A stretch of DNA of 64,000 nucleotides, taken from assembly GCF_012849555.1 (NCBI RefSeq), contig NZ_CP051685.1, positions 4,464,001 through 4,528,000 of the forward strand, read 5' to 3'. Below are positions 35,010 through 46,944 of the stretch, one piece after another. This DNA comes from Massilia forsythiae. GTDB taxonomy: Bacteria > Pseudomonadota > Gammaproteobacteria > Burkholderiales > Burkholderiaceae_D. How positions within the stretch are numbered: position 1 is the first letter of the stretch; each line of letters begins with the position of its first letter. Under the pieces are notes generated by a model. It ran no database searches, was not told the origin of the DNA, and saw only the letters and a program-made list of their open reading frames with translations. Made by a program: the position numbers and the translations under genes.

Positions 35010-35660
35010 ATGAAACCTGCGTTCTCACGATCGGCGGTGCTGGTCGTCAAGCTGATCCTGCTGGCCATTCCGCTGGCAATCGCCGCCGGCGTGGCGCTGG
35101 CGCACTGGCGTATGACGCCGGAATACGCGCAGTTCGAACCGGTCGGCCAGCCGATCCCGTTCAGCCACAAGCACCACGTGGGCGACGACGGCCTCGACTG
35201 CCGCTACTGCCACACCTCGGTCGAGAAGTCGAATACCGCCGGCATGCCGTCCACGCAAGTCTGCCTGACCTGCCACTCGCAGCTGTTCCTGGATGCGCCG
35301 GCCCTGCAGCCCCTGCACGACAGCATGCGCACCGGTAAGCCGGTCGCCTGGACGCGCGTGCACGACCTGCCGGACTTCGTCTACTTCCAGCACGATATCC
35401 ACGTCAACAAGGGCGTCGCCTGCATCAAGTGCCACGGCCAGGTCGACCAGATGCCGCTCACCTGGCGCAACGCCTCGCTGGAGATGCAGTGGTGCCTGGA
35501 ATGCCACCGCAACGCGCCGCAGAACGTGCGACCGCTGAACGAGGTGCTGTCGATGCAGCCGGTGCGCTCGCTGTCGCCGGACGAGGTGCGCCAGCTGCAA
35601 CGCATGTACAAGCTGCGCGACGCCAACGCGCTCACCAACTGCTCGGTGTGCCACCGATGA
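35010..35660 (+). CDS. actA: Alternative complex III subunit ActA, pentaheme cytochrome c
   Basis: A 216-residue membrane-anchored cytochrome. One N-terminal helix (VLVVKLILLAIPLAIAAGVA) is followed by five CxxCH heme sites: CRYCH, CLTCH, CIKCH, CLECH and CSVCH. Five hemes in a c7-like fold match ActA, which passes electrons from the quinol oxidase module to the monoheme subunit and oxidase. The gene leads the operon, and its stop overlaps the actB start by ATGA. Confidence 0.92.
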   Translation: MKPAFSRSAVLVVKLILLAIPLAIAAGVALAHWRMTPEYAQFEPVGQPIPFSHKHHVGDDGLDCRYCHTSVEKSNTAGMPSTQVCLTCHSQLFLDAPALQPLHDSMRTGKPVAWTRVHDLPDFVYFQHDIHVNKGVACIKCHGQVDQMPLTWRNASLEMQWCLECHRNAPQNVRPLNEVLSMQPVRSLSPDEVRQLQRMYKLRDANALTNCSVCHR

Positions 35661-38600
35661 CCCTGAAACGCTCGATTCCGATCCTGCCGCTGGACGACGC
35701 CAACCGCCGCCGCGTGCTCAAGCTGATGGCGGCGTCGGCCGCGCTGGGCGGCAGCGCCTGCAGCGGGCCGCCGGCGGAACGCATCCTGCCCTACGTGCGC
35801 ATGCCGGAGGGAACGGTGCCGGGCCAGCCGCAGTTCTACGCCAGCGCCTTCGTGCGGCGCGGCTTCGCGCACGGCGTACTGGTGGAGGCCAACGAGGGGC
35901 GGCCGACCAAGATCGAGGGCAATCCCGAGCATCCCGGCAGCGGCGGCGCCAGCGACGTGTTCATGCAGGCCTCGGTGCTGCAGCTGTGGGACCCGGACCG
36001 CTCGCAGGCGGTCTTTCAGAATACCGAGTTCGGCGGCCAGCCCGGCACCTGGGCCGGTTTCGCGCGCGCGCTGGACGAGCGGCGCGCCGCCTTTGCGCGC
36101 GACGGCGGCGCCGGCCTGCGCATCCTGACCGGCGACGTCACCTCGCCGACGCTGGTGGCGCAGCTGCGCGCGCTGATGGACCTGTATCCGAACGCGCGCT
36201 GGCACGCCTGGGAGCCGCTGCACGACGATGGCGCCGCCGCCGCCGCGCAACTGGCCTTCGGGCGCGCCGCCGACACCCTGTACCGGCTCGACCGCGCCCA
36301 GATGGTGCTGGCGCTGGACGCCGACCTGCTGGGCGACTGGCCGGACGCGCTGCGCAACGCGCGCGACTTCACCGCCGGGCGCCGCGCCGGCGCCGCGCCG
36401 GGCAGCGCGCGCTTGTATGCGATGGAAGCCAGCGCCTCGATCACCGGCGCCTTTGCCGACGAGCGCCTGGCGCGCGCGCCGCGCGAGATCGAGCGCTCGC
36501 TGTGGCGCATCGCGGCGCGCCTGGGCGCCGTGGCCGACCCCGGCGCCGCGCCGGACGCCGCCACGGCGCGCTGGGAACGCGCGGCGGCGACCGCATTGGC
36601 GGCCAACCGCGGACATTGCCTGGTGGCGGCCGGCCCGAGCCTGCGCCCGGCGGCGCGCGCGCTGGCGCACCGCCTCAACGACGTGCTCGGCAACACCGGC
36701 GTTACTTTGCTGCACATTGCGCCGGTGTCGAGCGCGGCGCCGCAGCACGGCGCCGCCATCGCCGACCTGGCGCGCGACATGCATACCGGCGCGGTCGATA
36801 CGCTGCTGGTGCTGGGCGCCAATCCGGTGTACACGGCGCCGGCCGACCTCGACTTCGGGCAAGCCATGCGCCGCGTGAAGCTCAGCGCCCACCTGGGCCT
36901 GTACCGCGACGAGACCGCGCACCAGGCCACCTGGCACCTGCCGCAGACCCACTGCTATGAAATGTGGAGCGACGCGCGCGCCCACGACGGCACGGCGTCC
37001 ATCGTGCAGCCGGTGATCGCGCCGCTGTACGGCGGCCGTTCCGAGCATGCGCTGCTGGCCATGCTGCTGGGGCGCGAAGGCGCCGGGCCGGGCGCGGAAG
37101 AGTATGCGGCCGTGCGCCGCACCTGGGCCGAACACGCCGACGGCGACGCCGGGCTGTCCGTGAATGGGCGCGAGGATGCCGACGCAAACCGGCGCCAGCA
37201 CCCCGGCGTGGACGGCGGTCGCGCCGCGCCCACCATCCTCGGTGCCGCCACCGCGGTCGCCGGCGGCGGAGCAGCCGATCCGCGCTTCGACGCGCGCTTC
37301 GAAGGCTTCTGGCAGGAGGCGCTGCGGCGCGGCGTCATCGACGGCAGCGCCGCGGCGCCGCTGGCGCTGAAGGCAGGCGGCGAGATCGGCCCGCCGCCGG
37401 CGCGCCTGGACGCCATCGAGATCGTGTTCAAGCCCGACCCCGGCCTGGACGGCGGCGAATTCGCCAACAACGCCTGGCTGCAGGAGTGGCCGCGCCCGCT
37501 GACCCAGCTCACCTGGGACAATGCCGCGCTGCTCGGCCCCGGCACGGCGGCGGCGCTGAAGGTGATCGATGGCGAACGCCTGCGCATCGAGGTGGCCGGG
37601 CGCACGCTGGAGGCGCCGGTGCTGGTGCTGCCGGAGCAGGCCGACGGCGTGGTCACGCTGCCGCTGGGCTACGGGCGCGCCGCCGCCGGCAACGTCGGCA
37701 ACGGCGTCGGCTTCGACGCCTACCGCCTGCGCAGCCTGGCGGCGCTGGATGCGCCGGCCGTGGGCAGGCTAACGCGCGCCGCCGGCTTCCACACCTTCGC
37801 GCTGCGCCAGAAGGAAGACGACATGCACGGGCGCTCGATCGTGCGCCTGGCCGACCTGCAGGAATTCACGCGCAAGCCCGCCTTTGCCAACGCGCTCGAA
37901 CGCGACCGCGTGCCGGAACATTCGCTGTACCCGCAGGTGCCCTACAAGGAACACAAGTGGGGTATGGCGATCGACCTGAACGCCTGCATCGGCTGCGGCA
38001 CCTGCACGCTCGCCTGCCAGGCCGAGAACAACATCCCGACCGTGGGCAAGGAAGAGGTGCTGCGCGGGCGCATCATGCACTGGATCCGCGTCGACCGCTA
38101 CCGCGACCGCGACACGGGCCGCAAAGGCGCGGGAGGACGCCCGCGCACGCTGTTCCAGCCGGTGCCGTGCATGCATTGCGAGCAGGCGCCGTGCGAGGAG
38201 GTCTGTCCGGTCGGCGCCACCGTGCACGACAGCGAAGGCCTCAACGTGCAGGTGTACAACCGTTGCGTCGGCACGCGCTTCTGTTCCAACAACTGTCCGT
38301 ATAAAGTCCGGCGCTTCAACTTCCTGCAGTACGCCGACGCCTCGCGCGAGCAGATCAAGGCCAGCCGCAATCCGGAAGTCACGGTGCGCCGGCGCGGCGT
38401 GATGGAAAAGTGCACCTTCTGCCTGCAGCGCATCACGCGCGCGCGCATCGATGCCGAAAAGCTGGGACGCGGCATCCAGGACGGCGAGGTCGTCACCGCC
38501 TGCCAGGCCGCCTGTCCCACGTCCGCCATCGTGTTCGGCGACCTCAACGACAAATCCAGCGCGGTGGTGCGCGCCAAGGCGTCGCCGCTCGACTATGCCT

Positions 38601-38677
38601 TGCTGGCCGAACTGAATACCCGCCCGCGCACCACCTACGCGGCGCGCGTGGTCAACCCCGATCCGGAGCTGGAATGA
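35657..38677 (+). CDS. actB: Alternative complex III subunit ActB, iron-sulfur protein
   Basis: A 1006-residue periplasm-facing subunit. The N-terminus NRRRVLKLMAASAALGGSAC combines a Tat-like arginine motif with a possible lipobox. A long domain related to molybdopterin oxidoreductases (ERILPYVRMPEG, KIEGNPEHP) fills the first ~730 residues; in characterised complexes it has no cofactor. The last third is ferredoxin-like, with CIGCGTCTLACQ near residue 776, CMHCEQAPCEEVCPVGA, CVGTRFCSNNCPYKVRRF and CTFCLQRI with a final CQAACPTSAI near 920-960. This supports several Fe-S clusters. It overlaps both neighbours by 4 bases. Confidence 0.93.
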   Translation: MTLKRSIPILPLDDANRRRVLKLMAASAALGGSACSGPPAERILPYVRMPEGTVPGQPQFYASAFVRRGFAHGVLVEANEGRPTKIEGNPEHPGSGGASDVFMQASVLQLWDPDRSQAVFQNTEFGGQPGTWAGFARALDERRAAFARDGGAGLRILTGDVTSPTLVAQLRALMDLYPNARWHAWEPLHDDGAAAAAQLAFGRAADTLYRLDRAQMVLALDADLLGDWPDALRNARDFTAGRRAGAAPGSARLYAMEASASITGAFADERLARAPREIERSLWRIAARLGAVADPGAAPDAATARWERAAATALAANRGHCLVAAGPSLRPAARALAHRLNDVLGNTGVTLLHIAPVSSAAPQHGAAIADLARDMHTGAVDTLLVLGANPVYTAPADLDFGQAMRRVKLSAHLGLYRDETAHQATWHLPQTHCYEMWSDARAHDGTASIVQPVIAPLYGGRSEHALLAMLLGREGAGPGAEEYAAVRRTWAEHADGDAGLSVNGREDADANRRQHPGVDGGRAAPTILGAATAVAGGGAADPRFDARFEGFWQEALRRGVIDGSAAAPLALKAGGEIGPPPARLDAIEIVFKPDPGLDGGEFANNAWLQEWPRPLTQLTWDNAALLGPGTAAALKVIDGERLRIEVAGRTLEAPVLVLPEQADGVVTLPLGYGRAAAGNVGNGVGFDAYRLRSLAALDAPAVGRLTRAAGFHTFALRQKEDDMHGRSIVRLADLQEFTRKPAFANALERDRVPEHSLYPQVPYKEHKWGMAIDLNACIGCGTCTLACQAENNIPTVGKEEVLRGRIMHWIRVDRYRDRDTGRKGAGGRPRTLFQPVPCMHCEQAPCEEVCPVGATVHDSEGLNVQVYNRCVGTRFCSNNCPYKVRRFNFLQYADASREQIKASRNPEVTVRRRGVMEKCTFCLQRITRARIDAEKLGRGIQDGEVVTACQAACPTSAIVFGDLNDKSSAVVRAKASPLDYALLAELNTRPRTTYAARVVNPDPELE

Positions 38678-40101
38678 GCGCGTCCAAGGAAAACACGGCG
38701 CAGCACGCGGCCACGCCCGCGGAAGCGGCGCGCCGGCAGCCGGTCTCGCACGACAGCGCTGTGATCAAGGCGGGCTGGAACTACGCCACCGTCAGCGACA
38801 AGATCGCCAACGTGGTCATGAACCAGCCGTTCGGGCGCGGCTGGTGGCTGGCGTTTTTCCTGGCCAGCATCGGCGTGTGCGGCTATTTGGTCGGCATGGT
38901 CTGGCTGTTCATGAAGGGCATCGGCATCTGGGGCGTCAACATCCCGGTGGCCTGGGGTTTCGCGCTCAGCAATTTCGTCTGGTGGATCGGCATCGGCCAC
39001 GCCGGCACCTTCATCTCGGCGGTGCTGCTGCTATTGCGCCAGAAGTGGCGCACCTCGATCAATCGCTTCGCCGAGGCGATGACGCTGTTCGCCGCCAGCA
39101 TCGCCGGCATGTACCCGATCCTGCACCTGGGCCGGCCCTGGTTCTTCTACTGGCTGGTGCCGTACCCGAACGTGATGAATGTCTGGCCGCAATGGCGCAG
39201 CCCGCTGGTGTGGGACTTCTTCGCCATCAGCACCTATATCCTGGTGTCGCTGCTGTTCTGGTACATCGGCCTGATCCCGGACCTGGCCCTGCTGCGCGAC
39301 CGCGCCGGGCGCATGGGCCGGCGCGGCATGCAGGTCGCCTACGGCCTGCTGGCGCTGGGCTGGCGCGGCGAAGCGCGCCACTGGGCGCGCTACGAGCACG
39401 CCTACCTGTTGCTGGCCGGCCTGGCCACGCCGCTGGTGGTGTCGGTGCACACCATCGTGGCGCTCGATTTCGCCTTCGGCAACACGCCCGGTTACCATTC
39501 GACCATCTTCCCGCCGTACTTCGTCGACGGCGCGCTGTTTTCCGGCTTCGCCATGGTGCTGACGCTGGCGATCCCGCTGCGCTGGGCCTTCGGCCTGCAG
39601 GACTTCATCACCAAGCGCCACCTGGCCAACGCCGCCAAGGTGCTGCTGGTCACCGGCTGGCTGCTGGCCTACGGCTACGGCGCCGAGATCTTCACCGCCT
39701 TTTACAGCGGCGACGAAAACGAGATCTACATGACGCTCAATCGTTTTCATGGTCCCTATGCACCGGTCTACTGGACCATGATCGCCTGTAACATCGTCAT
39801 CCCGCAACTGCTGTGGCTGCGCCGCGTGCGCCACAGCGTGCCGCTGCTGTTCGCCATCAGCCTGGTGATCAACCTGGGCATGTGGATGGAGCGCTTCCTG
39901 ATCGTGGTGTCCTCGCTGCACCGCGACTACCTGCCGTCCGCCTGGGGCATCTACCACCCGACGTTCTGGGACTGCCTGCAGCTGGCCGGCTCGATCGCCC
40001 TGTTCGTCTGGCTGTTCTTGATGTTCGTGCGCGTGCTGCCGGCGATCTCGATGGCGGAGATGCGCGAACTGGTGGACGAGAATGCGAAAGGGAAGGCATG
40101 A
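38674..40101 (+). CDS. actC: Alternative complex III subunit ActC, NrfD-like quinol-oxidising membrane protein
   Basis: A 475-residue NrfD/PsrC-family protein with about ten transmembrane helices (LAFFLASIGVCGYLVGMVWLF; ISTYILVSLLFWYIGLIPDL; LAIPLRWAFGLQDFITKRH). Conserved segments include GIGHAGTFISAVL and YYGAEIFTAFYSG-like YGYGAEIFTAFYSG. It should hold the quinol site and anchor ActB. A hydrophilic N-terminal tail of about 45 residues precedes the first helix. ATGA overlaps join it to actB and actD. Confidence 0.93.
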   Translation: MSASKENTAQHAATPAEAARRQPVSHDSAVIKAGWNYATVSDKIANVVMNQPFGRGWWLAFFLASIGVCGYLVGMVWLFMKGIGIWGVNIPVAWGFALSNFVWWIGIGHAGTFISAVLLLLRQKWRTSINRFAEAMTLFAASIAGMYPILHLGRPWFFYWLVPYPNVMNVWPQWRSPLVWDFFAISTYILVSLLFWYIGLIPDLALLRDRAGRMGRRGMQVAYGLLALGWRGEARHWARYEHAYLLLAGLATPLVVSVHTIVALDFAFGNTPGYHSTIFPPYFVDGALFSGFAMVLTLAIPLRWAFGLQDFITKRHLANAAKVLLVTGWLLAYGYGAEIFTAFYSGDENEIYMTLNRFHGPYAPVYWTMIACNIVIPQLLWLRRVRHSVPLLFAISLVINLGMWMERFLIVVSSLHRDYLPSAWGIYHPTFWDCLQLAGSIALFVWLFLMFVRVLPAISMAEMRELVDENAKGKA

Positions 40102-40892
40102 GCACGCCGACTGAACGCGAGCCGGATCGCCAGCCGGGCCGGGAGGCAGGGCGGGCCGTGCCGCAGCCGCAGGGCGCGCCGCAGCACGGCGAGCCGGCCC
40201 GGCCGCACCCGCAGCCGCCGGACGTGCCGGAACGACACGTCAAGGACAGCGCGCCGCCGGCGCCGCAGGCCGCGCCGCAGCACGGCGAGACCAGCCCGGA
40301 GCCGAAGGAAGAGCAGGAACAGCCGGCACCGCAGGGCGCTCCAGCGCCGCAGCCGGGGCGGGATGCGCCGCTGTACGGCCTGCTGGCCGAATTCCCGGAC
40401 GGCGACGCGCTGCTGGCCGCCACCCGCGCCGCACGCGCGCACGGCTACGCGCGCGTGGAAGCCTACGCACCGTTCGCGGTCGAGGGACTGGAAGAGGCGG
40501 TCGGCATGAGAAGCAACCGCATTCCCCTGATCACGCTGCTGGGCGGCGTCGCCGGCGGCGCCGCCACCTATTTCCTGCAGTGGTACGCGGCGGTGGTGGA
40601 TTACCCGATCAACGTCGGCGGCCGGCCGCTGCACAGCTGGCCCGCCTTCATTCCCGCCACCTTCGAGATCACCATCCTGGGCGCGGCGCTGGCCGCGGCG
40701 GTGGGCATGCTGGCGCTGAACGGCCTGCCCAGGCTGCACCATCCGCTGTTCGAGGTCGAGGAATTCGAGCTGGCCTCGCGCAACCGCTTCTTCCTGTGCC
40801 TGCCGGCGCGCGATCCGGCCTTCGACCGGACGCGCAGCAGCGGCTTCCTGCGCTCGCTCGATCCGCTGCTGGTGCGCGAGGTGCCGGCATGA
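40098..40892 (+). CDS. actD: Alternative complex III subunit ActD (DUF3341) with low-complexity extension
   Basis: A 264-residue membrane subunit. The conserved part starts near residue 91 (PLYGLLAEFPDGDALLAA) and has two helices (ITLLGGVAGGAATYFLQWYA; FEITILGAALAAAVGMLAL). The first 90 residues are Pro/Gln/Glu rich, with APQHGE repeated at 27-32 and 59-64; such a tail is not part of the usual ActD core. The protein ends DRTRSSGFLRSLDPLLVREV. It overlaps actC and actE by ATGA. Confidence 0.9.
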   Translation: MSTPTEREPDRQPGREAGRAVPQPQGAPQHGEPARPHPQPPDVPERHVKDSAPPAPQAAPQHGETSPEPKEEQEQPAPQGAPAPQPGRDAPLYGLLAEFPDGDALLAATRAARAHGYARVEAYAPFAVEGLEEAVGMRSNRIPLITLLGGVAGGAATYFLQWYAAVVDYPINVGGRPLHSWPAFIPATFEITILGAALAAAVGMLALNGLPRLHHPLFEVEEFELASRNRFFLCLPARDPAFDRTRSSGFLRSLDPLLVREVPA

Positions 40893-41584
40893 CGCGCGCC
40901 GCGCTCGCTCTCGCTCTGCGCCCAGCCGGCACCGGACGCCCGCTGGCGGCGCCGGGTGCGCGCCCGCTGCCGGTCGCGGCCCTGGCCTCGATGCTGCCCT
41001 TGCTCGCGTCCTTGCTGCTGGGCGGCTGCGAACGTGCCAAGCAGGACATGTACGACCAGCCCAAATACAAACCGTACGCCGCCAGTCCGCAGTTCGACGA
41101 CGGCCTGGCCGGGCGCACCGCGCCGGCGGGCGCGGTGCCGCAGGCACGCGGCGCCTTCGCCGGCAGTTCCAGCGGGCGCCTGGGCCGCGAGGCGGTGCTG
41201 CGCGACCAGCAGGCGGCGCAGGCACAGGCGATCCCGTATCCCATCGACATGGCGCTGCTGCGGCGCGGCCAGGAGCGCTACACCATCTATTGCACGCCCT
41301 GCCACAGCCGCGCCGGCGACGGCGACGGCTATATCGTGCGGCGCGGCTTCCCGGCGCCGCCCTCGTACCACATCGCGCGCCTGCGCGACGCCAGCGACCG
41401 CCACCTGTTCGAGGTGATCAGCAACGGCTACGGCATCATGTACCCGTACGGCGACCGCGTGGAGCCGGCCGACCGCTGGGCCATCGTCGCCTACATCCGC
41501 GCGCTGCAGTTGAGCCAGCACGCCGAGGCGGCCGCGCTGCCGGCGGCCGTGCGCGCGCGACTGCCGGCCGGAGGCCGGCCATGA
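40889..41584 (+). CDS. actE: Alternative complex III subunit ActE, monoheme cytochrome c lipoprotein
   Basis: A 231-residue cytochrome. The N-terminal hydrophobic stretch ends at a lipobox (LLGGC), followed by MYDQPKYKPYAASPQFDDG, a conserved ActE opening, and a single heme site CTPCHSRAGDGDG. Met ligand candidates follow in YGIMYPYGDRV. It is expected to relay electrons from ActA/B toward the caa3 oxidase. ATGA overlaps on both sides. Confidence 0.9.
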   Translation: MTRAALALALRPAGTGRPLAAPGARPLPVAALASMLPLLASLLLGGCERAKQDMYDQPKYKPYAASPQFDDGLAGRTAPAGAVPQARGAFAGSSSGRLGREAVLRDQQAAQAQAIPYPIDMALLRRGQERYTIYCTPCHSRAGDGDGYIVRRGFPAPPSYHIARLRDASDRHLFEVISNGYGIMYPYGDRVEPADRWAIVAYIRALQLSQHAEAAALPAAVRARLPAGGRP

Positions 41585-42663
41585 ACCTGCGCGCACGGGG
41601 GAGCGTCATCCGCATCGCGGCGCTGGCCGGCCTGCTGGTTGCCGGCGCCGCCGGCTGGCTGGTCGATGCCCGCGCGCTGCTGGCCTGCTGGCTGGCGGCC
41701 TGGTGGTGGTGCGCCGGCATCCTGATGGGCGGCCTGGCCAACGTCTGGCTGCACAACCTCACCGGCGGCGCGTGGGGAGAGGCGATCCGCGCGCCTCTGC
41801 TGCATGCGGGACGGCGGGTGCCGCTGGCCTGCCTGCTGCTGTTGCCGCTGCTGGCCGGGGTCGAGCTGCTGTACCCGTGGGCGGCGCCGGGCGGCACCGC
41901 GCACTGGCGCGAGCTGCTCAGCGCGCCGGACTTCAAGCTGTGGTGGCTGTCGCGCGGCTTCTTCACCGTCCGCGCGCTGGGCTACCTCGCGCTGTGGAGC
42001 CTGCTGTCCTGGCTGGCGCGGCGCCCGGCGCTGGCGCGCTCGCAAGGCTTCGCAGCGCTGGCGCTGCTGGCGTACGGCGTCAGCGTCAGCTTCGCCGCGC
42101 TCGACTGGATCATGTCGCTGCAGCCGGAGTGGCGCTCCAGCGTGTTCGGCTGGCTGGCCGGTTCGGGCCAGATGCTGGCCGGGATGGCGTTGGCCATCGT
42201 CCTGATCGACCGCGAGCGTTGCAGGAAAGCGTTGCCGGACCTCGGCAACCTGCTGCTGATGTACGTGCTGCTGTGGGCCTACATGGCCTACGTGCAGTAC
42301 CTGATCATCTGGGGCGCCGACCTGCCCAACGAAATCGCCTGGTACGTGCGCCGCCGTACGCCGTTGTGGACGGCGGTGGCCTGGACGCTGGCGGCGTTCC
42401 ACTTCGCCGCGCCGCTGCTGATCCTGCTGTCGCGCCGCGCCAAGCGCGCGCCGCGCCTGCTCGGGCTGCTGGCGCTGGGCTTGCTGGCGGCGCACCTGCT
42501 CGACTGCTGGTGGCTGGTGCTGCCGGGCGCGGCGCCGCTCTCGCTGCACTGGCTGTGGATGGCGCCGCTGCTGGCGCTGGGCATGGGGGCGCTGCTGCTG
42601 CCGGCGCCGGCGCCCACGCTGCCGCACGAGAAGCAAACGGACGAGGAGCGCGCGCATGCCTGA
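41581..42663 (+). CDS. actF: Alternative complex III subunit ActF, NrfD-like membrane protein
   Basis: A 360-residue polytopic protein, related to ActC but shorter and more divergent. Helices include LACLLLLPLLAGVELLYPW, LGNLLLMYVLLWAYMAYVQY and LLGLLALGLLAAHLLDCWW. YLIIWGADLPNEIAWYVRR is a conserved ActF segment. It completes the membrane part of the complex. It overlaps actE by ATGA and the next gene by 8 bases. Confidence 0.9.
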   Translation: MNLRARGSVIRIAALAGLLVAGAAGWLVDARALLACWLAAWWWCAGILMGGLANVWLHNLTGGAWGEAIRAPLLHAGRRVPLACLLLLPLLAGVELLYPWAAPGGTAHWRELLSAPDFKLWWLSRGFFTVRALGYLALWSLLSWLARRPALARSQGFAALALLAYGVSVSFAALDWIMSLQPEWRSSVFGWLAGSGQMLAGMALAIVLIDRERCRKALPDLGNLLLMYVLLWAYMAYVQYLIIWGADLPNEIAWYVRRRTPLWTAVAWTLAAFHFAAPLLILLSRRAKRAPRLLGLLALGLLAAHLLDCWWLVLPGAAPLSLHWLWMAPLLALGMGALLLPAPAPTLPHEKQTDEERAHA

Positions 42664-43366
42664 ACAGGATCGCAAGCCGGTGCAGCAGGCGCCGCACCAG
42701 GAATCCGGACAGGGGCGGCCGGCGCAGGACCTGCCTGAGGAGCCTGCCGAGGAGCAGGCGCGCGGCCGGGAACAAACGCCGGAACGCGGGCAGGAACGCG
42801 GGCAGGAACGTGGGCAGGAACGTGGGCAGGAGCGGCGCCGGGCGGACGCCGCGGGGCGCGAGCCGCGTGACGCCGGCCACCCGGACGACATCGACCTGCG
42901 CGCCGTGGCCTGGGGCGGCGCCATCATCGTCACCGGCATCGTGTTCGCGGTGGCAGTGTCGTGGTTCGGCCTGGGGCTGCTGTGGCCGGGCCACGGCCAC
43001 CATCCGCCCGACGCGGTCGGCGCCGCGCCCACCGCCCGGCCGCGCCTGGAAACGGCGCCACAGCCGGAACGCGCCGCCTACGACCGCGAAAAGGCGCAGC
43101 TGGTGGACGGCTACGGCTGGGTCGACCGTGAGGCGGGCATCGCGCGCATTCCGGTCGAGCAGGCGATGCAGCTGATGGCGGCGCGGCCGCGGCCGCGGCC
43201 GGGGACGGGACAGGCGCAGGCGCAAGCGGAAACGCCGGCGTTCGCAGGCGCGCCTGCGGACCGGCGGCCGGACCGGCGCGGGGACGAGCGCAAGAAGGTG
43301 CGCAAGGATGAGCAGAAGGATATGCAGATGAGCACGGCAAACGGGCCGGGGGAGCAGGGCAGATGA
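42656..43366 (+). CDS. Single-pass membrane protein of the act-cox operon, with Gly-Gln-Glu-Arg repeats
   Basis: A 236-residue protein. Residues 1-80 are highly charged and contain four tandem RGQE-type repeats (44-60). One helix at about 83-110 (GGAIIVTGIVFAVAVSWFGL) is followed by a short conserved-looking block YDREKAQLVDGYGWVDREAG and IARIPVEQAMQLMA. That block resembles small proteins found beside cytochrome oxidase genes, so a role in assembly or docking of the oxidase is likely but unproven. The C-terminal 60 residues are again charged. It overlaps both actF and the SCO gene. Confidence 0.8.
   Translation: MPEQDRKPVQQAPHQESGQGRPAQDLPEEPAEEQARGREQTPERGQERGQERGQERGQERRRADAAGREPRDAGHPDDIDLRAVAWGGAIIVTGIVFAVAVSWFGLGLLWPGHGHHPPDAVGAAPTARPRLETAPQPERAAYDREKAQLVDGYGWVDREAGIARIPVEQAMQLMAARPRPRPGTGQAQAQAETPAFAGAPADRRPDRRGDERKKVRKDEQKDMQMSTANGPGEQGR
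42782..42829 (+). repeat. Four tandem 12-bp units encoding Gly-Gln-Glu-Arg
   Basis: Units GAACGCGGGCAG, twice, then GAACGTGGGCAG, twice, followed by a partial fifth (GAGCGG). The repeat is in frame, so copy-number change would alter linker length without a frameshift. Confidence 0.85.
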
Positions 43367-44366
43367 GGCGCAGCACCGACAATCGGAGGGCGCGGCGGGT
43401 GGCGACGGATGGCGTGCCGGCGCCGGCCACGTGCGGCACGGCAGTGCCGGACACGGAGCGCGGCGTGCGGGCGTGCAGGGCGCCCCGCCGGCTGCGGGCC
43501 GCCGGGCTGGCGCTGGTCGTGCTGTCCGGCGCGGGCACCGCCCTGGCCGCACCGCCGCTGGCGCTGCCGCCGGCGCCGCAGGCCGCGTTCGCCCCGCTGC
43601 CGGGCACGCGGCTGCCGCTGGACGCGCGCTTCACCGACGACGACGGCCGCGCGCTGCGCCTGGGCAGCCTGTTCGGCGCGGCGCCGGTGGTGCTGGTGCC
43701 CGGCTACTACACCTGCCCGAACCTGTGCTCGACGTTGTTCGAAGGCGTGCTGCAGGCGCTGGCCTTGAGCGGCCTGCCGGGCGATGCCTACCGCCTGGTC
43801 GGCTTTTCGATCGACCCGGACGACAGCGCCGCGCGCGCGCTGGGACGCAAGCGCGCCTACGCAGCCATCCTGCCGTCCGGCGCCGGCCTGCACCTGCTGA
43901 GCGGCGCGCCCGGCGCGGCCGCCGATGTCACGGCGCTGGCCGACGCAATCGGCTACCGCGCCAGCCGCGACGCCGACGGCCAGTTCGCGCACGCGGCCGG
44001 CTTCGTGGTGGCGACCGCCGACGGCCGCATTTCTGCCTTCTTTTCCGGTGTGCGCTTCGACCCGGCCTCGCTGCGCGCGGCGCTGGAAGCGGCGCGCCTC
44101 GGACGCATCGGCAGCGCAGCCACCCGTGGCGGCGCCGACGCCGGCAATGCTGCAGCAGCCGGCACGGTGGCCGTCAACGCAATCGACACAGCCGACGCAG
44201 CCGGCCCCGGCCTCGGCCAGCGCTTCCTGATGCTGTGTTCGCACTATGCCCCCGCCAGCGGCCTGCACTCGGCCGGCGCATTGTGGGCGGTGCGCGCCGG
44301 CGTGCTGCTGGCGCTGGCGGCGCTGCTGGCCTGGGCCTGGCGCCGCCGTCCGCAGGGAGCGCGCCC

Positions 44367-44370
<4 letters not shown>
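43363..44370 (+). CDS. SCO1/SenC-family copper chaperone
   Basis: A 335-residue thioredoxin-fold protein that delivers copper to the CuA site of subunit II. After a signal or anchor (LRAAGLALVVLSGAGTALA) comes the metal motif in YYTCPNLCSTLFEGV, matching CxxxC, and a later His in FAHAAGFVV could be the third ligand. Unlike simple SCO proteins it ends with a hydrophobic helix (VRAGVLLALAALLAWAWRRR), preceded by LMLCSHYAP. It overlaps the upstream and the coxB gene by ATGA. Confidence 0.88.
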
Positions 44371-46940
<2,570 letters not shown>

Positions 46941-46944
<4 letters not shown>

